Positions 53,836-63,312 of a stretch of DNA of 64,000 nt are shown here, one piece after another (position 1 is the first letter of the stretch; every line of letters starts with the position of its first letter). The DNA comes from Maribacter thermophilus (GTDB lineage: Bacteria > Bacteroidota > Bacteroidia > Flavobacteriales > Flavobacteriaceae). The notes under the pieces were generated by a model. The model made no database searches. It was not told the DNA's origin and saw nothing but the letters and a program-made list of their open reading frames with translations. The stretch spans positions 3,186,520 through 3,250,519 of the forward strand of contig NZ_LDAS01000001.1 of assembly GCF_001020565.1 (NCBI RefSeq), written 5' to 3'. Both the position numbers and the translations under genes were made by a program.

Positions 53836-54741
53836 TTAATTAAGGGTTACTACAGTTCGTCTGTTTTGAGCTCTTCCTTCCTCTGTTGAGTTATCGGCTA
53901 TAGGTTCTGTTTGACCTTTGGAAGAAGTATTTATTTTTGTTTCGGAGATGCCGTTTTGCATCAAATAGTTCTTCGCAAAATTTGCCCTGTCCAGCCCTAA
54001 GTTCATGTTGGTGGCGGCTTGTCCGGTATTATCTGTATGTCCGATTACATTTACGGCGGCACCTTCGACCTTATCCAGATATCTAGATATATCGGCCACT
54101 TTCTGGCGTTGTTCGGAATTTAGGTTAATGGATGCTTCCGCGGTGTTAAAATATAGTACTAAAGGATCGGCTTTTATTTTTTCATACAGGGCAGAAAGTT
54201 CTTCCGCTGCATTTTCCGTTTGTTCACCAAGGGCATAAGTAATGGGCCCAAGGTAAATGTTGTTTTCCGGTACCATTTCGTCCATCAATTTACCATAAGT
54301 GTTAATACTTGCAGAAGATATTCCTTTTGAGACAAAGTTATTTTTCACCGCATTTGCCCTTGCGATACCAAGATTTGGATAAGCGGAGGTATTGGTTTCT
54401 TCACTGGTGTAGTAACCTGTTATATCCACTACCTTTGCTGGATTTACCTGAAAAAACGATTTTAAGGTATCAATGCCAGTTTCCAAGCTGCTTGCCAATG
54501 GCATTAGAATATCGGAAGATGAAATGTTAAAATTATAATTGTCATTTGTGTTGTAAGAAAATGAGCCGTCTTGCAGGGCAAAGGGATAGGATGTTGTCTC
54601 GGGAACAACGGGGGTGGCCACTTCTTTCGGGGGTTCTTCTACCGTGCTGTCTCCACATTCACTACAACAGGTAATGTAGAAATAGGTACCTGCCAGAATG
54701 GTAATCAACATCAGCAGTAGATTTGTTGTTGTTTTAGTCAT
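53836..54741 (-). CDS. OmpA-family envelope protein
   Basis: A 301-residue protein with an N-terminal hydrophobic segment (residues 7-25) ending in CC. The C-terminal OmpA domain at about 190-301 has VNVIGHTDNTGQAATNMNLG and GRAQNRRTVVTLN, binding peptidoglycan. An earlier domain (about 75-175) has a similar pattern (VDITGYYTSEETNTS, IARANAVKNNFVS), possibly a degenerate second OmpA fold. Upstream partner of the anchored HhH gene. Confidence 0.88.
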   Translation of the reverse strand: MTKTTTNLLLMLITILAGTYFYITCCSECGDSTVEEPPKEVATPVVPETTSYPFALQDGSFSYNTNDNYNFNISSSDILMPLASSLETGIDTLKSFFQVNPAKVVDITGYYTSEETNTSAYPNLGIARANAVKNNFVSKGISSASINTYGKLMDEMVPENNIYLGPITYALGEQTENAAEELSALYEKIKADPLVLYFNTAEASINLNSEQRQKVADISRYLDKVEGAAVNVIGHTDNTGQAATNMNLGLDRANFAKNYLMQNGISETKINTSSKGQTEPIADNSTEEGRAQNRRTVVTLN

Positions 54742-55029
54742 TGTTCATATATGTTTAGTGTTTAGCGTACAATGTATTAAAAAAATCTTAAAATTATGAT
54801 AAAAAATGAGTCTTAATTGCTAATAATCAGGTAAAAACGATATCCAGTTATACAAGGTTCAATGTCATTTATACAGGTTATGGTATAGTAGACATAAATC
54901 GATTTTTCTTTAAGGATATTAAATAGGAAATTGCAGGGACAAATAAAAGAGCTTACTATCTCTCCCGACGAAGTTCCGGCATTGAGATAGGCATAGTTAA
55001 AAAATTTGAGTTAGTTGGTTTTAGGAATG

Positions 55030-55059
55030 AGCTCCATTAATACATTTATGGAGCTTTTT
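55030..55059 (+). terminator. Orphan rightward terminator
   Basis: AGCTCCAT and ATGGAGCT form a perfect 8-bp stem with a 10-base loop, then TTTTC. No rightward gene precedes it; ompA runs the other way. It may end an unannotated transcript. Confidence 0.6.
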
Positions 55060-55180
55060 CTTTGCGACGGTTTAGGGTAGAATATCAGAATACAGTTCGT
55101 ACAGTTTTTAAAACGAAATATACAGAATAGAGACCTCTTTTGGCAACTATGCTTTATCTTGATTGTAGAATCATAAGAAT

Positions 55181-55306
55181 ATGAAAACTGTAAAAAAGAA
55201 AATACTTAGTTTATTTCGGTTTTTATGTATGGTAGTTGTGCTTGGTTTGCAGAATTTGGTGACCGGAAGCTGGACCACTGAAAACCCAAATCAAAAAACG
55301 GCCTAA
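55181..55306 (+). CDS. Possible 41-residue membrane peptide
   Basis: ATG at 55181, TAA at 55304-55306. The sequence MKTVKKKILSLFRFLCMVVV starts with five basic residues and continues as a hydrophobic stretch to about residue 25, then a polar tail ending NPNQKTA. The stop lies inside the stem of the following terminator. Basic-hydrophobic layout suggests a signal or membrane peptide. No -7 box is clear, so coding is uncertain. Confidence 0.35.
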   Translation: MKTVKKKILSLFRFLCMVVVLGLQNLVTGSWTTENPNQKTA

Positions 55307-55328
55307 AGTTGTAGGTTTTAGGCCGTTT
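55296..55328. terminator. Bidirectional terminator at the 3' end of the ALDH7 gene
   Basis: AAACGGCCTAAA and TTTAGGCCGTTT pair perfectly over 12 bp, with A and T runs on either side. Confidence 0.85.
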
Positions 55329-55342
55329 CTTGGTAGTAAATA

Positions 55343-56896
55343 TTACAAATCGAATTTAATGCCTTGGGCAAGGGGAAGGTCGGTAGTGTAATTAATGGTG
55401 TTGGTTTGTCTTCTCATATACACTTTCCATGCATCTGAGCCACTTTCACGGCCACCACCGGTTTCTTTTTCACCACCAAAGGCTCCCCCGATTTCAGCTC
55501 CTGAGGTTCCGATGTTCACATTGGCAATACCGCAGTCGCTGCCGGCTACGGAAAGAAATGTCTCCGCTTCCCTTAAATTGTTTGTCATAATGGCGGATGA
55601 AAGCCCTTGTACTACTCCATTTTGAATGGCTATGGCATTTTCGACATCCCCTTTATATTTTAGAAGGTAAAGTACAGGAGCAAAAGTTTCGTGCTGTACT
55701 ATTTCAAAGTTGTTCTGTGCCTCTGCAATGGCGGGTTTTACATAGCATCCACTTTCATAGCCTTCTCCAGAGAGTACGCCTCCCTCTACAATGATCTTGC
55801 CTCCTTCTTCTACCACTTTTTGTAATGCTTGTTCGTAAAGGGCTACGGCATCTGTATCTATCAAGGGACCCACATGATTGTTTTCGTCCAAGGGGTTTCC
55901 TATTCTAAGTTGTTTGTAAGCGGCTACTAAAGCCTCTTTTACCTTGTTGTAAATAGATTCGTGAATAATTAACCTTCTGGTAGAAGTACAACGTTGGCCA
56001 GCCGTACCTACTGCACCGAATACGGCACCGATTACGGTCATTTTAATGTCGGCATCGGGGGTAACTATGATCGCATTGTTACCTCCCAGTTCCAGTAACG
56101 ACTTGCCTAAGCGAGCGGCAACGGCTTGGGCAACGATTTTTCCCATTCTAATTGAACCGGTCGCAGAAATCAGGGGTACTCGTTTATCGTGGGTCATCAT
56201 TTCACCCACTTTATAGTCTCCATTTATTAGACAAGAAATACCTTCGGGTAGATTGTTTTTTCTGAAAACTTCTGCAGCTATATTTTGGCAGGCTATTCCG
56301 CACAAAGGAGTTTTTTCAGAAGGTTTCCAAATGCATACATCTCCACAGATCCAAGCCAAAGCCGTATTCCAGGCCCATACCGCTACGGGAAAATTAAATG
56401 CAGAGATGATTCCTACGATTCCTAAAGAGTGGTATTGTTCGTACATTCTATGTCCAGGACGCTCAGAATGCATGGTAAGGCCGTGCAATTGACGCGAAAG
56501 ACCGACCGCGAAATCACAGATATCTATCATTTCCTGTACCTCGCCTAGACCTTCTTGGTAACTTTTTCCCATTTCGTAGGAAACCAGTTTGCCTAAGGGT
56601 TCCTTTAACTCTCTTAACCTTTCTCCAAATTGACGTACTATTTCACCACGTTGTGGAGCGGGTTTTTTGCGCCATGTTAGAAATGCCTTTTGGGCAGTTT
56701 GCACTACTTTTTCGTAATCTGATGCTGTAGTACCTTTAACACTGCTGATCAAAGATCCGTCTACGGGAGAAAATGATTCTATAGTTTCACCGGATGAAAA
56801 ACTATAGGACCCAGTGGAAGACCCGTCATTAATATCTTTAATACCTAAAGCTTTCAAAGCTTCTTCTATTCCAAATTCTATAGCGATTTTTGACAT
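55343..56896 (-). CDS. Aldehyde dehydrogenase, ALDH7 (antiquitin) type
   Basis: A 517-residue NAD-dependent dehydrogenase. Catalytic Cys in GTAGQRCTSTRRL near 305, general base Glu in LLELGGNNAII near 268, and PSEKTPLCG for cofactor binding. The Arg/Thr pattern after the Cys is that of antiquitin, whose substrate is alpha-aminoadipate semialdehyde in lysine breakdown. It has its own promoter. Neighbouring 3-hydroxyanthranilate dioxygenase leaves open a role in tryptophan breakdown. Confidence 0.88.
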   Translation of the reverse strand: MSKIAIEFGIEEALKALGIKDINDGSSTGSYSFSSGETIESFSPVDGSLISSVKGTTASDYEKVVQTAQKAFLTWRKKPAPQRGEIVRQFGERLRELKEPLGKLVSYEMGKSYQEGLGEVQEMIDICDFAVGLSRQLHGLTMHSERPGHRMYEQYHSLGIVGIISAFNFPVAVWAWNTALAWICGDVCIWKPSEKTPLCGIACQNIAAEVFRKNNLPEGISCLINGDYKVGEMMTHDKRVPLISATGSIRMGKIVAQAVAARLGKSLLELGGNNAIIVTPDADIKMTVIGAVFGAVGTAGQRCTSTRRLIIHESIYNKVKEALVAAYKQLRIGNPLDENNHVGPLIDTDAVALYEQALQKVVEEGGKIIVEGGVLSGEGYESGCYVKPAIAEAQNNFEIVQHETFAPVLYLLKYKGDVENAIAIQNGVVQGLSSAIMTNNLREAETFLSVAGSDCGIANVNIGTSGAEIGGAFGGEKETGGGRESGSDAWKVYMRRQTNTINYTTDLPLAQGIKFDL

Positions 56897-56932
56897 TTTG
56901 TAACTTTTTTAAACCAAATTGTTATATTTAAA

Positions 56933-56965
56933 CAAAAATACAAAGAATAACCTGCTTAATACAAA
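56933..56965 (-). promoter_or_regulatory. Promoter of the ALDH7 gene
   Basis: TTTG (56965-56962), a 21-base spacer and TATTTTTG (56940-56933), an exact -7 match, 37 bases before the ATG. The palindrome AAACCACGTGGTTT (56963-56976) overlaps the -33 element and looks like an operator. Confidence 0.7.
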
Positions 56966-56975
56966 CCACGTGGTT

Positions 56976-57353
56976 TTAAGTTAATCTTATTGTTAACCAA
57001 AGTATTATGCCTATGATCGGAGGAATACCTTGAATAAAGAATATTTTTTTTGAGACGGACAGTCCTCCATATATTCCAGCCATTAGAACGCAGGCTAAAA
57101 AGAACAATGAAATATTGGCGGCCCACAAGAGGTCATCTATTAGAACGGACCAAATAAGGCCCGCGGAAAGAAATCCATTGTAAAGACCTTGATTTGCCGC
57201 CATACTTTTGGTAGGTTCAAATAGGTCTTCGGGAAAGTTTCTAAAAACTTTTTTCCCTTTCGTGGTCCATACGAACATTTCTAGCCATAGAAAATATAGA
57301 TGCATTAAGGCGACTATGATACTAACTATTTTGGCAAGTACGAGCACGATCAT
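56976..57353 (-). CDS. DUF1304 small membrane protein
   Basis: A 125-residue integral membrane protein with four hydrophobic segments (about 2-24, 55-72, 76-97, 100-122). LYFLWLEMFVW and NQGLYNGFLSAGLIW are typical DUF1304 stretches. Function unknown. It overlaps the dioxygenase gene by 4 bases, so it is translationally coupled. Confidence 0.85.
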   Translation of the reverse strand: MIVLVLAKIVSIIVALMHLYFLWLEMFVWTTKGKKVFRNFPEDLFEPTKSMAANQGLYNGFLSAGLIWSVLIDDLLWAANISLFFLACVLMAGIYGGLSVSKKIFFIQGIPPIIGIILWLTIRLT

Positions 57354-57892
57354 TCTTCTTTGGCTATGAAGCGATCATCGACCGGCATTACAGTGCCGCA
57401 CTTATCACATGTTCTTAAATCTTCTGAACCATAGAAATGTTTAAAATGGCCCAAAAAGTCTTTTTCTATATCGTTCAGTTTAAAATAGGTTTCATATAGT
57501 TTATTGTTACAGTTATCGCAAAACCAGAGCAGGCCATCTTTAGCGTCTAAATCCACTCTTTTACGCTCTATAACCAACCCTATGGAGTTTTCGTGCCTTA
57601 CAGGGGAATGGGGTACTTTGGCTGGGTGTAAGTACATATCGCCAGGCCCTAGTTTCATTGTTTTTTTTTGCCCATCTTCTTGTATATGTACCTCGATATT
57701 TCCTTCTAGTTGATAAAAAAGTTCTTCGGTCTCGTTGTAATGGTAGTCTTTTCTGGCATTTGGTCCGGCCACGATCATGACAATATAATCGCCGGCATCT
57801 TTATATAGGTTTCTGTTGCCAACAGGGGGTTTTAGGGTGTCCCTGTTTTCTTGGATCCATTTGTTGAGGTTAAAAGGTGCTCTAATTTTCAT
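57350..57892 (-). CDS. nbaC: 3-Hydroxyanthranilate 3,4-dioxygenase
   Basis: A 180-residue cupin dioxygenase of the kynurenine pathway that opens 3-hydroxyanthranilate. Metal ligands in DYHYNETEELFYQLEG (His, Glu) and LHPAKVPHSPVRH (His). The C-terminal rubredoxin-like site is visible as WFCDNCNN and RTCDKCGTVMP, as in bacterial enzymes. Other kynurenine genes are not in the window. A 24-bp hairpin-forming palindrome lies directly before the ATG. Confidence 0.92.
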   Translation of the reverse strand: MKIRAPFNLNKWIQENRDTLKPPVGNRNLYKDAGDYIVMIVAGPNARKDYHYNETEELFYQLEGNIEVHIQEDGQKKTMKLGPGDMYLHPAKVPHSPVRHENSIGLVIERKRVDLDAKDGLLWFCDNCNNKLYETYFKLNDIEKDFLGHFKHFYGSEDLRTCDKCGTVMPVDDRFIAKEE

Positions 57893-57893
57893 A

Positions 57894-57917
57894 TTATAAC
57901 TTTATCGAAAGTTATAA
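57894..57917. promoter_or_regulatory. Perfect-arm palindrome just before the dioxygenase gene
   Basis: TTATAACTTT and AAAGTTATAA are 10-bp perfect arms around ATCG, ending 2 bases before the ATG. It could be an operator or a 5' leader hairpin. Confidence 0.5.
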
Positions 57918-57945
57918 AAAACAACGATCTTATGCTTGAATAGGG

Positions 57946-57986
57946 CCAATAAAAAAACCTTTGGAATACAAAGGCTTTTTTATTGG
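57946..57986 (-). terminator. Terminator after the CAP lipoprotein gene
   Basis: CCAATAAAAAA-CCTTTG and CAAAGG-TTTTTTATTGG pair with one symmetric mismatch around 5 bases, between two minus-strand genes. Confidence 0.75.
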
Positions 57987-58006
57987 TTTGAATATAATTG
58001 GTCTGG

Positions 58007-58486
58007 TTATTCCTTATAAAACAATTGAGTGTAATAAAAATTGCCCGAGGGGTCTGTTTTTACGCTTACGGCCGTATGGGTAAAATCACCTTCCATTGTT
58101 TTTTTGTGGTTATTACTATCATACCACCCGTTAAAGGCCTCCATGGCAGTATCGTAATCTTTGGCTACGTTCTCGGCTACTATTTCTACCCCGACCTCTG
58201 AATTAATGCTAGAGGCCCTAGCGCTAAAATTATCGTGGTTTATACTTCCTTTTTCAATCATGTAATCGGTATGTGAATTAGCATATTTATAAGCTATTTC
58301 ACTAAACTTCAATGGAACCGCACCCACAGACGATCTGTAATCGTTCACAATCTCCAAAAGCTCCTGTTCTACTGTAAATACATTTTCCGCTTCATGTGCC
58401 GTTGTTTCGTCTAGAGACTCGCTGGTACAGGAACCTAAAACTATTACAAATAAAACAGGGACTACGTAACGTAATCTCATTTTCAT
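58007..58486 (-). CDS. CAP-domain (SCP/PR1) lipoprotein
   Basis: A 159-residue lipoprotein with lipobox VLGSC (Cys20). The CAP domain carries VNDYRSSVGAVPLKF, NHDNFSAR, EIVAENVA and DFTHTAVSVK. Enzymatic activity is unproven in bacteria. A motif shared with the small RNA region lies about 145-177 bases upstream. Confidence 0.88.
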   Translation of the reverse strand: MKMRLRYVVPVLFVIVLGSCTSESLDETTAHEAENVFTVEQELLEIVNDYRSSVGAVPLKFSEIAYKYANSHTDYMIEKGSINHDNFSARASSINSEVGVEIVAENVAKDYDTAMEAFNGWYDSNNHKKTMEGDFTHTAVSVKTDPSGNFYYTQLFYKE

Positions 58487-58630
58487 ATAGTGTCTTATTT
58501 GTAAGTAGGCCGTTCTAACAGCACTCGTAGGAAAGAATAAGATTGGGGTATCTTATGTGTTCTATGTCAATTGGGGAATTGACGCCGTAATGATAATGAA
58601 AAATGATTTTTATGTCGGTAAAATTTTATC

Positions 58631-58663
58631 TTTTTTCGACAAAATACCTGTTTTTTATGAAAA
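58631..58663. promoter_or_regulatory. Operator-like motif related to that at 5061-5094
   Basis: TTTTTTCGACAAAATACCTG followed by TTTTTTATGAAAA shares the core AAATACCTGTTTT and flanking TCGA/ATGAA with 5061-5094. It lies upstream of the CAP lipoprotein gene. Confidence 0.4.
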
Positions 58664-58699
58664 TAATATTTTTAAACCATGATTTTTGTCATTAATCCA

Positions 58700-59206
58700 T
58701 CAAATATTTTCCTCGTTTATTGCGTTTCTTTCCAGCACTTTTTCGAAAACAAAAGATCCTATCTCTGATAGTGGTGTGTAAAACAACGATTCGCTTTTAG
58801 TTTCTTCGCTTATTAGGTTTAAATTGGCGTTCAATCGTTCAAAGAAGATCAAAAGGGCACCAATGATTACGGCTACTTTAAGGGCACCGAACAAACCTCC
58901 GGCTATTTTGTTCAAAAGGCCCAACATGGCAAAATCTGCAATTTTCGTCAACAATTTACCTGCCATATGTACTATTATTACGATAATTGAAAAAGTGATT
59001 ATAAAGGCAGTGATATTGATGTATTTTTCATTCCAGTCCATTCGCTCCGAAAGATAATTGCCCGTTATATAAGAAAAGTGAATGGTCCCAAAGATACCGG
59101 CGATCAATGCAACTATGGAAGCTATTTCTACGAGAAGACCATTTTTTAGACCTTTCCAAAGACCATAGGCCAGCAATATTCCAATAACAATATCCAAAAT
59201 ATTCAT
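58700..59206 (-). CDS. CvpA-family membrane protein
   Basis: A 168-residue inner-membrane protein. The ATG at 59206 gives MNILDIVIGILLAYGLWKGL, the usual CvpA start; a longer frame would contain its own promoter. Four hydrophobic segments. E. coli CvpA is needed for colicin V production. Confidence 0.85.
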   Translation of the reverse strand: MNILDIVIGILLAYGLWKGLKNGLLVEIASIVALIAGIFGTIHFSYITGNYLSERMDWNEKYINITAFIITFSIIVIIVHMAGKLLTKIADFAMLGLLNKIAGGLFGALKVAVIIGALLIFFERLNANLNLISEETKSESLFYTPLSEIGSFVFEKVLERNAINEENI

Positions 59207-59222
59207 TTCATGGGTGTTTTGA

Positions 59223-59230
59223 CAAATATA
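59223..59230 (-). promoter_or_regulatory. -7 box of the cvpA-like gene
   Basis: TATATTTG on the minus strand matches TAnnTTTG exactly, 17 bases before the ATG. On the plus strand, TACCTTTA (59244-59251) is a weaker candidate for the divergent gene. Confidence 0.55.
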
Positions 59231-59290
59231 GAACATTGATTAGTACCTTTATACCTGTAAAAAATATCAGGCGAAGAACGATATAGCATT

Positions 59291-59647
59291 ATGGCAAGAG
59301 ATATACAACTTAAAGAAAGATGGGAGGTTTTGGTAGAAAAGTTGTCTCAACGGTTTTCTGACGGGGATCCATTAGAATTGGATGCCATTATATATTTAGT
59401 AGGTGTACAGGAATTGGGACAATATCATAGAAAGTATAAGAAAGACGACAAGTTAGACCTTATGCACATCGCCATTTGTCGTCTGTTGGAGCCATACGGA
59501 TATTATAAGTTCGAGTTTTTTGACGAGGAAGGTTGGCCCCATTACAGTGTTAAAGAAGCGTTGCCCCCTTTAAAGGCCGGAGAACAAACAGTTTTGATGA
59601 AAGAGGCGATCGTAGAGTATTTTTTAGAAAAGGAATTTATAGAATAA
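59291..59647 (+). CDS. Conserved hypothetical protein, 118 residues
   Basis: A soluble, acidic protein without recognised motif. Phrases such as AIIYLVGVQELGQYHRKYKK and LDLMHIAICRLLEPYGYYKF suggest a helical fold. It precedes the monooxygenase-like gene by 1 base and is co-transcribed with it. Confidence 0.75.
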   Translation: MARDIQLKERWEVLVEKLSQRFSDGDPLELDAIIYLVGVQELGQYHRKYKKDDKLDLMHIAICRLLEPYGYYKFEFFDEEGWPHYSVKEALPPLKAGEQTVLMKEAIVEYFLEKEFIE

Positions 59648-59648
59648 G

Positions 59649-59954
59649 ATGAACAATACACCTTATTATGCCGTAATATTTACTTCTAAACGAAGGGAAG
59701 GAGACAATGGATATGAAGCCATGGCGGAAGAAATGGTGGAATTGGCCAAAAACCAACCCGGATATCTGGGTATAGAAAGTGCAAGGCAAGATATAGGTAT
59801 TACGGTGAGTTATTGGGAGAGCCTAGAGGCTATAGCTGCCTGGAAGAACAACTCTCAACATTTAGTGGCGCAATCTAAGGGAATCAAAGATTGGTATAGC
59901 TATTACCATGTTAGAATATGTTGTGTAGAGCGAGAATATTCATGGGAATTTTAA
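59649..59954 (+). CDS. Antibiotic biosynthesis monooxygenase (ABM) domain protein
   Basis: A 101-residue ferredoxin-like ABM-fold protein. YYAVIFTSKR, QPGYLGIES and VSYWESLEAIAAWKN are typical. Family members act on diverse small molecules or heme; no substrate is visible. Second of a two-gene unit. Confidence 0.85.
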   Translation: MNNTPYYAVIFTSKRREGDNGYEAMAEEMVELAKNQPGYLGIESARQDIGITVSYWESLEAIAAWKNNSQHLVAQSKGIKDWYSYYHVRICCVEREYSWEF

Positions 59955-60031
59955 TCTTGGTATAGCAAGAGCTTAAATAGCCTGTTTTTTTGAAAACTCG
60001 GTAGATCAGGTTATATTACTTAGAAAATGTA

Positions 60032-61559
<1,528 letters not shown>

Positions 61560-61619
61560 TTCTCATTATTTTATCGTTAATTTCTCTTTTATTGATATGG
61601 ATAGATAGAGACGACCTAA

Positions 61620-61627
61620 TACCTTTG
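61620..61627 (+). promoter_or_regulatory. -7 box of the glpD promoter
   Basis: TACCTTTG matches TAnnTTTG exactly and lies 17 bases before the glpD ATG, so glpD can be transcribed separately from glpK. Confidence 0.6.
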
Positions 61628-61644
61628 CATAAGAATAATGAGTT

Positions 61645-63312
61645 ATGAAAAACATAGAGTTTACCAATTTAGACAGGGCCAAATCTATAGAAAAGCTAAA
61701 AAAAGAGAAGTTTGACCTTGTTGTTATCGGAGGAGGTATAACTGGGGGCGGTATAGCTTTGGATGCCGCATCTAGAGGGTTAAAAGTGGCTTTGTTGGAG
61801 AAGAACGACTTTGCGTCCGGTACCAGTAGTAAATCTACAAAACTTATTCATGGAGGGCTTCGCTATTTAAAGCAGTTCGATTTTTGGTTGGTAAAAGAGG
61901 TGGGTTCCGAGAGGGCCATAGTACATAAATTGGCGCCTCATTTGGTATTACCCGAAAAAATGCTTTTGCCCTTGATAGAAAACGGTTCTTATGGTAAATG
62001 GTTAACATCGGTAGGGCTTAAGGTATATGATATTCTGGCTCAGGTTACTGGCGAGGACAAACGCCAAATGTTGAAAAAAAAGGAAGCACTTAAATTAGAG
62101 CCGTTATTGCCCAAGAACATATTGAATGGTGCCGGGTATTATGCAGAATACCGTACAGATGATGCCCGTTTAACTATCGAAAACATAAAAACAAGTTTGT
62201 TGTTCGGGGCCCAGGCCATAAATTATGCATCGGTTTCAGACTTTTTATATACTAATAACAAAGTGTCCGGAGTTAAGGTGAAAGATGTTATTTCGGATAA
62301 TGAATTTGAAATCAAGTCCAAATATGTAATTAGTGCGGCCGGGCCATGGGTAGATGAACTAAGAAGCTTGAACAATTCTAAAAAAGGCAAACAGTTGCAT
62401 TTGACCAAAGGAGTACACTTGGTATTTCCGTTCCAAAAATTACCTGTTAAACAATCTGTCTATTTCGATATTCCCGATGGTCGTATGATGTTTGCCATAC
62501 CAAGGGGCAAGGTTACCTATATCGGTACTACCGATACCAATTATAATGATAATAAGGACAGGGTAAGAACAGATCTTGCCGATGCCATTTATCTTATCTC
62601 AGCGGTAAATAATATGTTTCCCGATATTAATTTGGAGTTGGACGACATTGTTTCTTCATGGGCGGGTCTACGTCCTCTTATTCATGAAGAGGGTAAATCG
62701 GCTTCTGAACTTTCCAGAAAGGATGAGATTTTTGTTTCTGATACGGGACTGGTAAGTATTGCAGGAGGTAAACTTACAGGTTATAGAAAAATGGCCGAAC
62801 GCGTAGTGAACAAAATTGCCGAAAAGCTGAAAGAAGAATACGATACGGAAGTAAAGAATTGTTATACCGAGAAAATATTTCTTTGTGGGAATAACGATTT
62901 TAAAAAGTTTAAAAACGTTAAAAAGTATATTAAGGAAATCTATGAACGCATTAGGGCAGATGGTTTTGATAAGCACGATGCCTGGTTTTTGGTTACCAAC
63001 TATGGTGAGCAGACCGAAACTATTTTAGACTATTATCAAAACAGAACCGAGCCCGACAATGCCGTTAAATTGGTGTTGGCGGAGTTAGAGTACGGTATTA
63101 AGTATGAAATGGTTCTTACCCCTATGGATTTCTTTATAAGAAGAACCGGAAGGCTTTATTTTGATATCGACGCTGTTAGAACCTATATGGAACCTGTTCT
63201 AAATGAATTTAAACGCGTATTTAAATCGGACGATGAACAGGTTTTGCAATGGAAAGAAACATTGGAAAATGAAATCAAGGACCATTCTGATTTTTCACTG
63301 ACTAGGTCTTAA
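61645..63312 (+). CDS. glpD: FAD-dependent glycerol-3-phosphate dehydrogenase
   Basis: Membrane-associated enzyme passing electrons from glycerol-3-phosphate to quinone, making dihydroxyacetone phosphate. Of 555 residues, FAD-binding VVIGGGITGGGIALDA is near 30, with ASGTSSKSTKLIHGGLRYL next and VSIAGGKLTGYRKMAE near 375. The C-terminal domain is present. Partner of glpK. The last 4 bases overlap the end of gpsA, which runs opposite. Confidence 0.95.
   Translation: MKNIEFTNLDRAKSIEKLKKEKFDLVVIGGGITGGGIALDAASRGLKVALLEKNDFASGTSSKSTKLIHGGLRYLKQFDFWLVKEVGSERAIVHKLAPHLVLPEKMLLPLIENGSYGKWLTSVGLKVYDILAQVTGEDKRQMLKKKEALKLEPLLPKNILNGAGYYAEYRTDDARLTIENIKTSLLFGAQAINYASVSDFLYTNNKVSGVKVKDVISDNEFEIKSKYVISAAGPWVDELRSLNNSKKGKQLHLTKGVHLVFPFQKLPVKQSVYFDIPDGRMMFAIPRGKVTYIGTTDTNYNDNKDRVRTDLADAIYLISAVNNMFPDINLELDDIVSSWAGLRPLIHEEGKSASELSRKDEIFVSDTGLVSIAGGKLTGYRKMAERVVNKIAEKLKEEYDTEVKNCYTEKIFLCGNNDFKKFKNVKKYIKEIYERIRADGFDKHDAWFLVTNYGEQTETILDYYQNRTEPDNAVKLVLAELEYGIKYEMVLTPMDFFIRRTGRLYFDIDAVRTYMEPVLNEFKRVFKSDDEQVLQWKETLENEIKDHSDFSLTRS

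Larger units (their letters stand above)
54742..55342. other. 600-base spacer with little coding signal
   Basis: No confident protein gene. It holds a rightward terminator at 55030-55059 with no gene in front of it, a possible 41-codon gene at 55181-55306, and a bidirectional hairpin at 55296-55328. A short frame before 54990 reads as a peptide tail without a start and may be chance. Confidence 0.7.

Noticed and set aside
54895-54990. Possible C-terminal fragment of a gene before the orphan terminator
   Set aside because: About 30 open codons without a start or family resemblance; too short to call a pseudogene.
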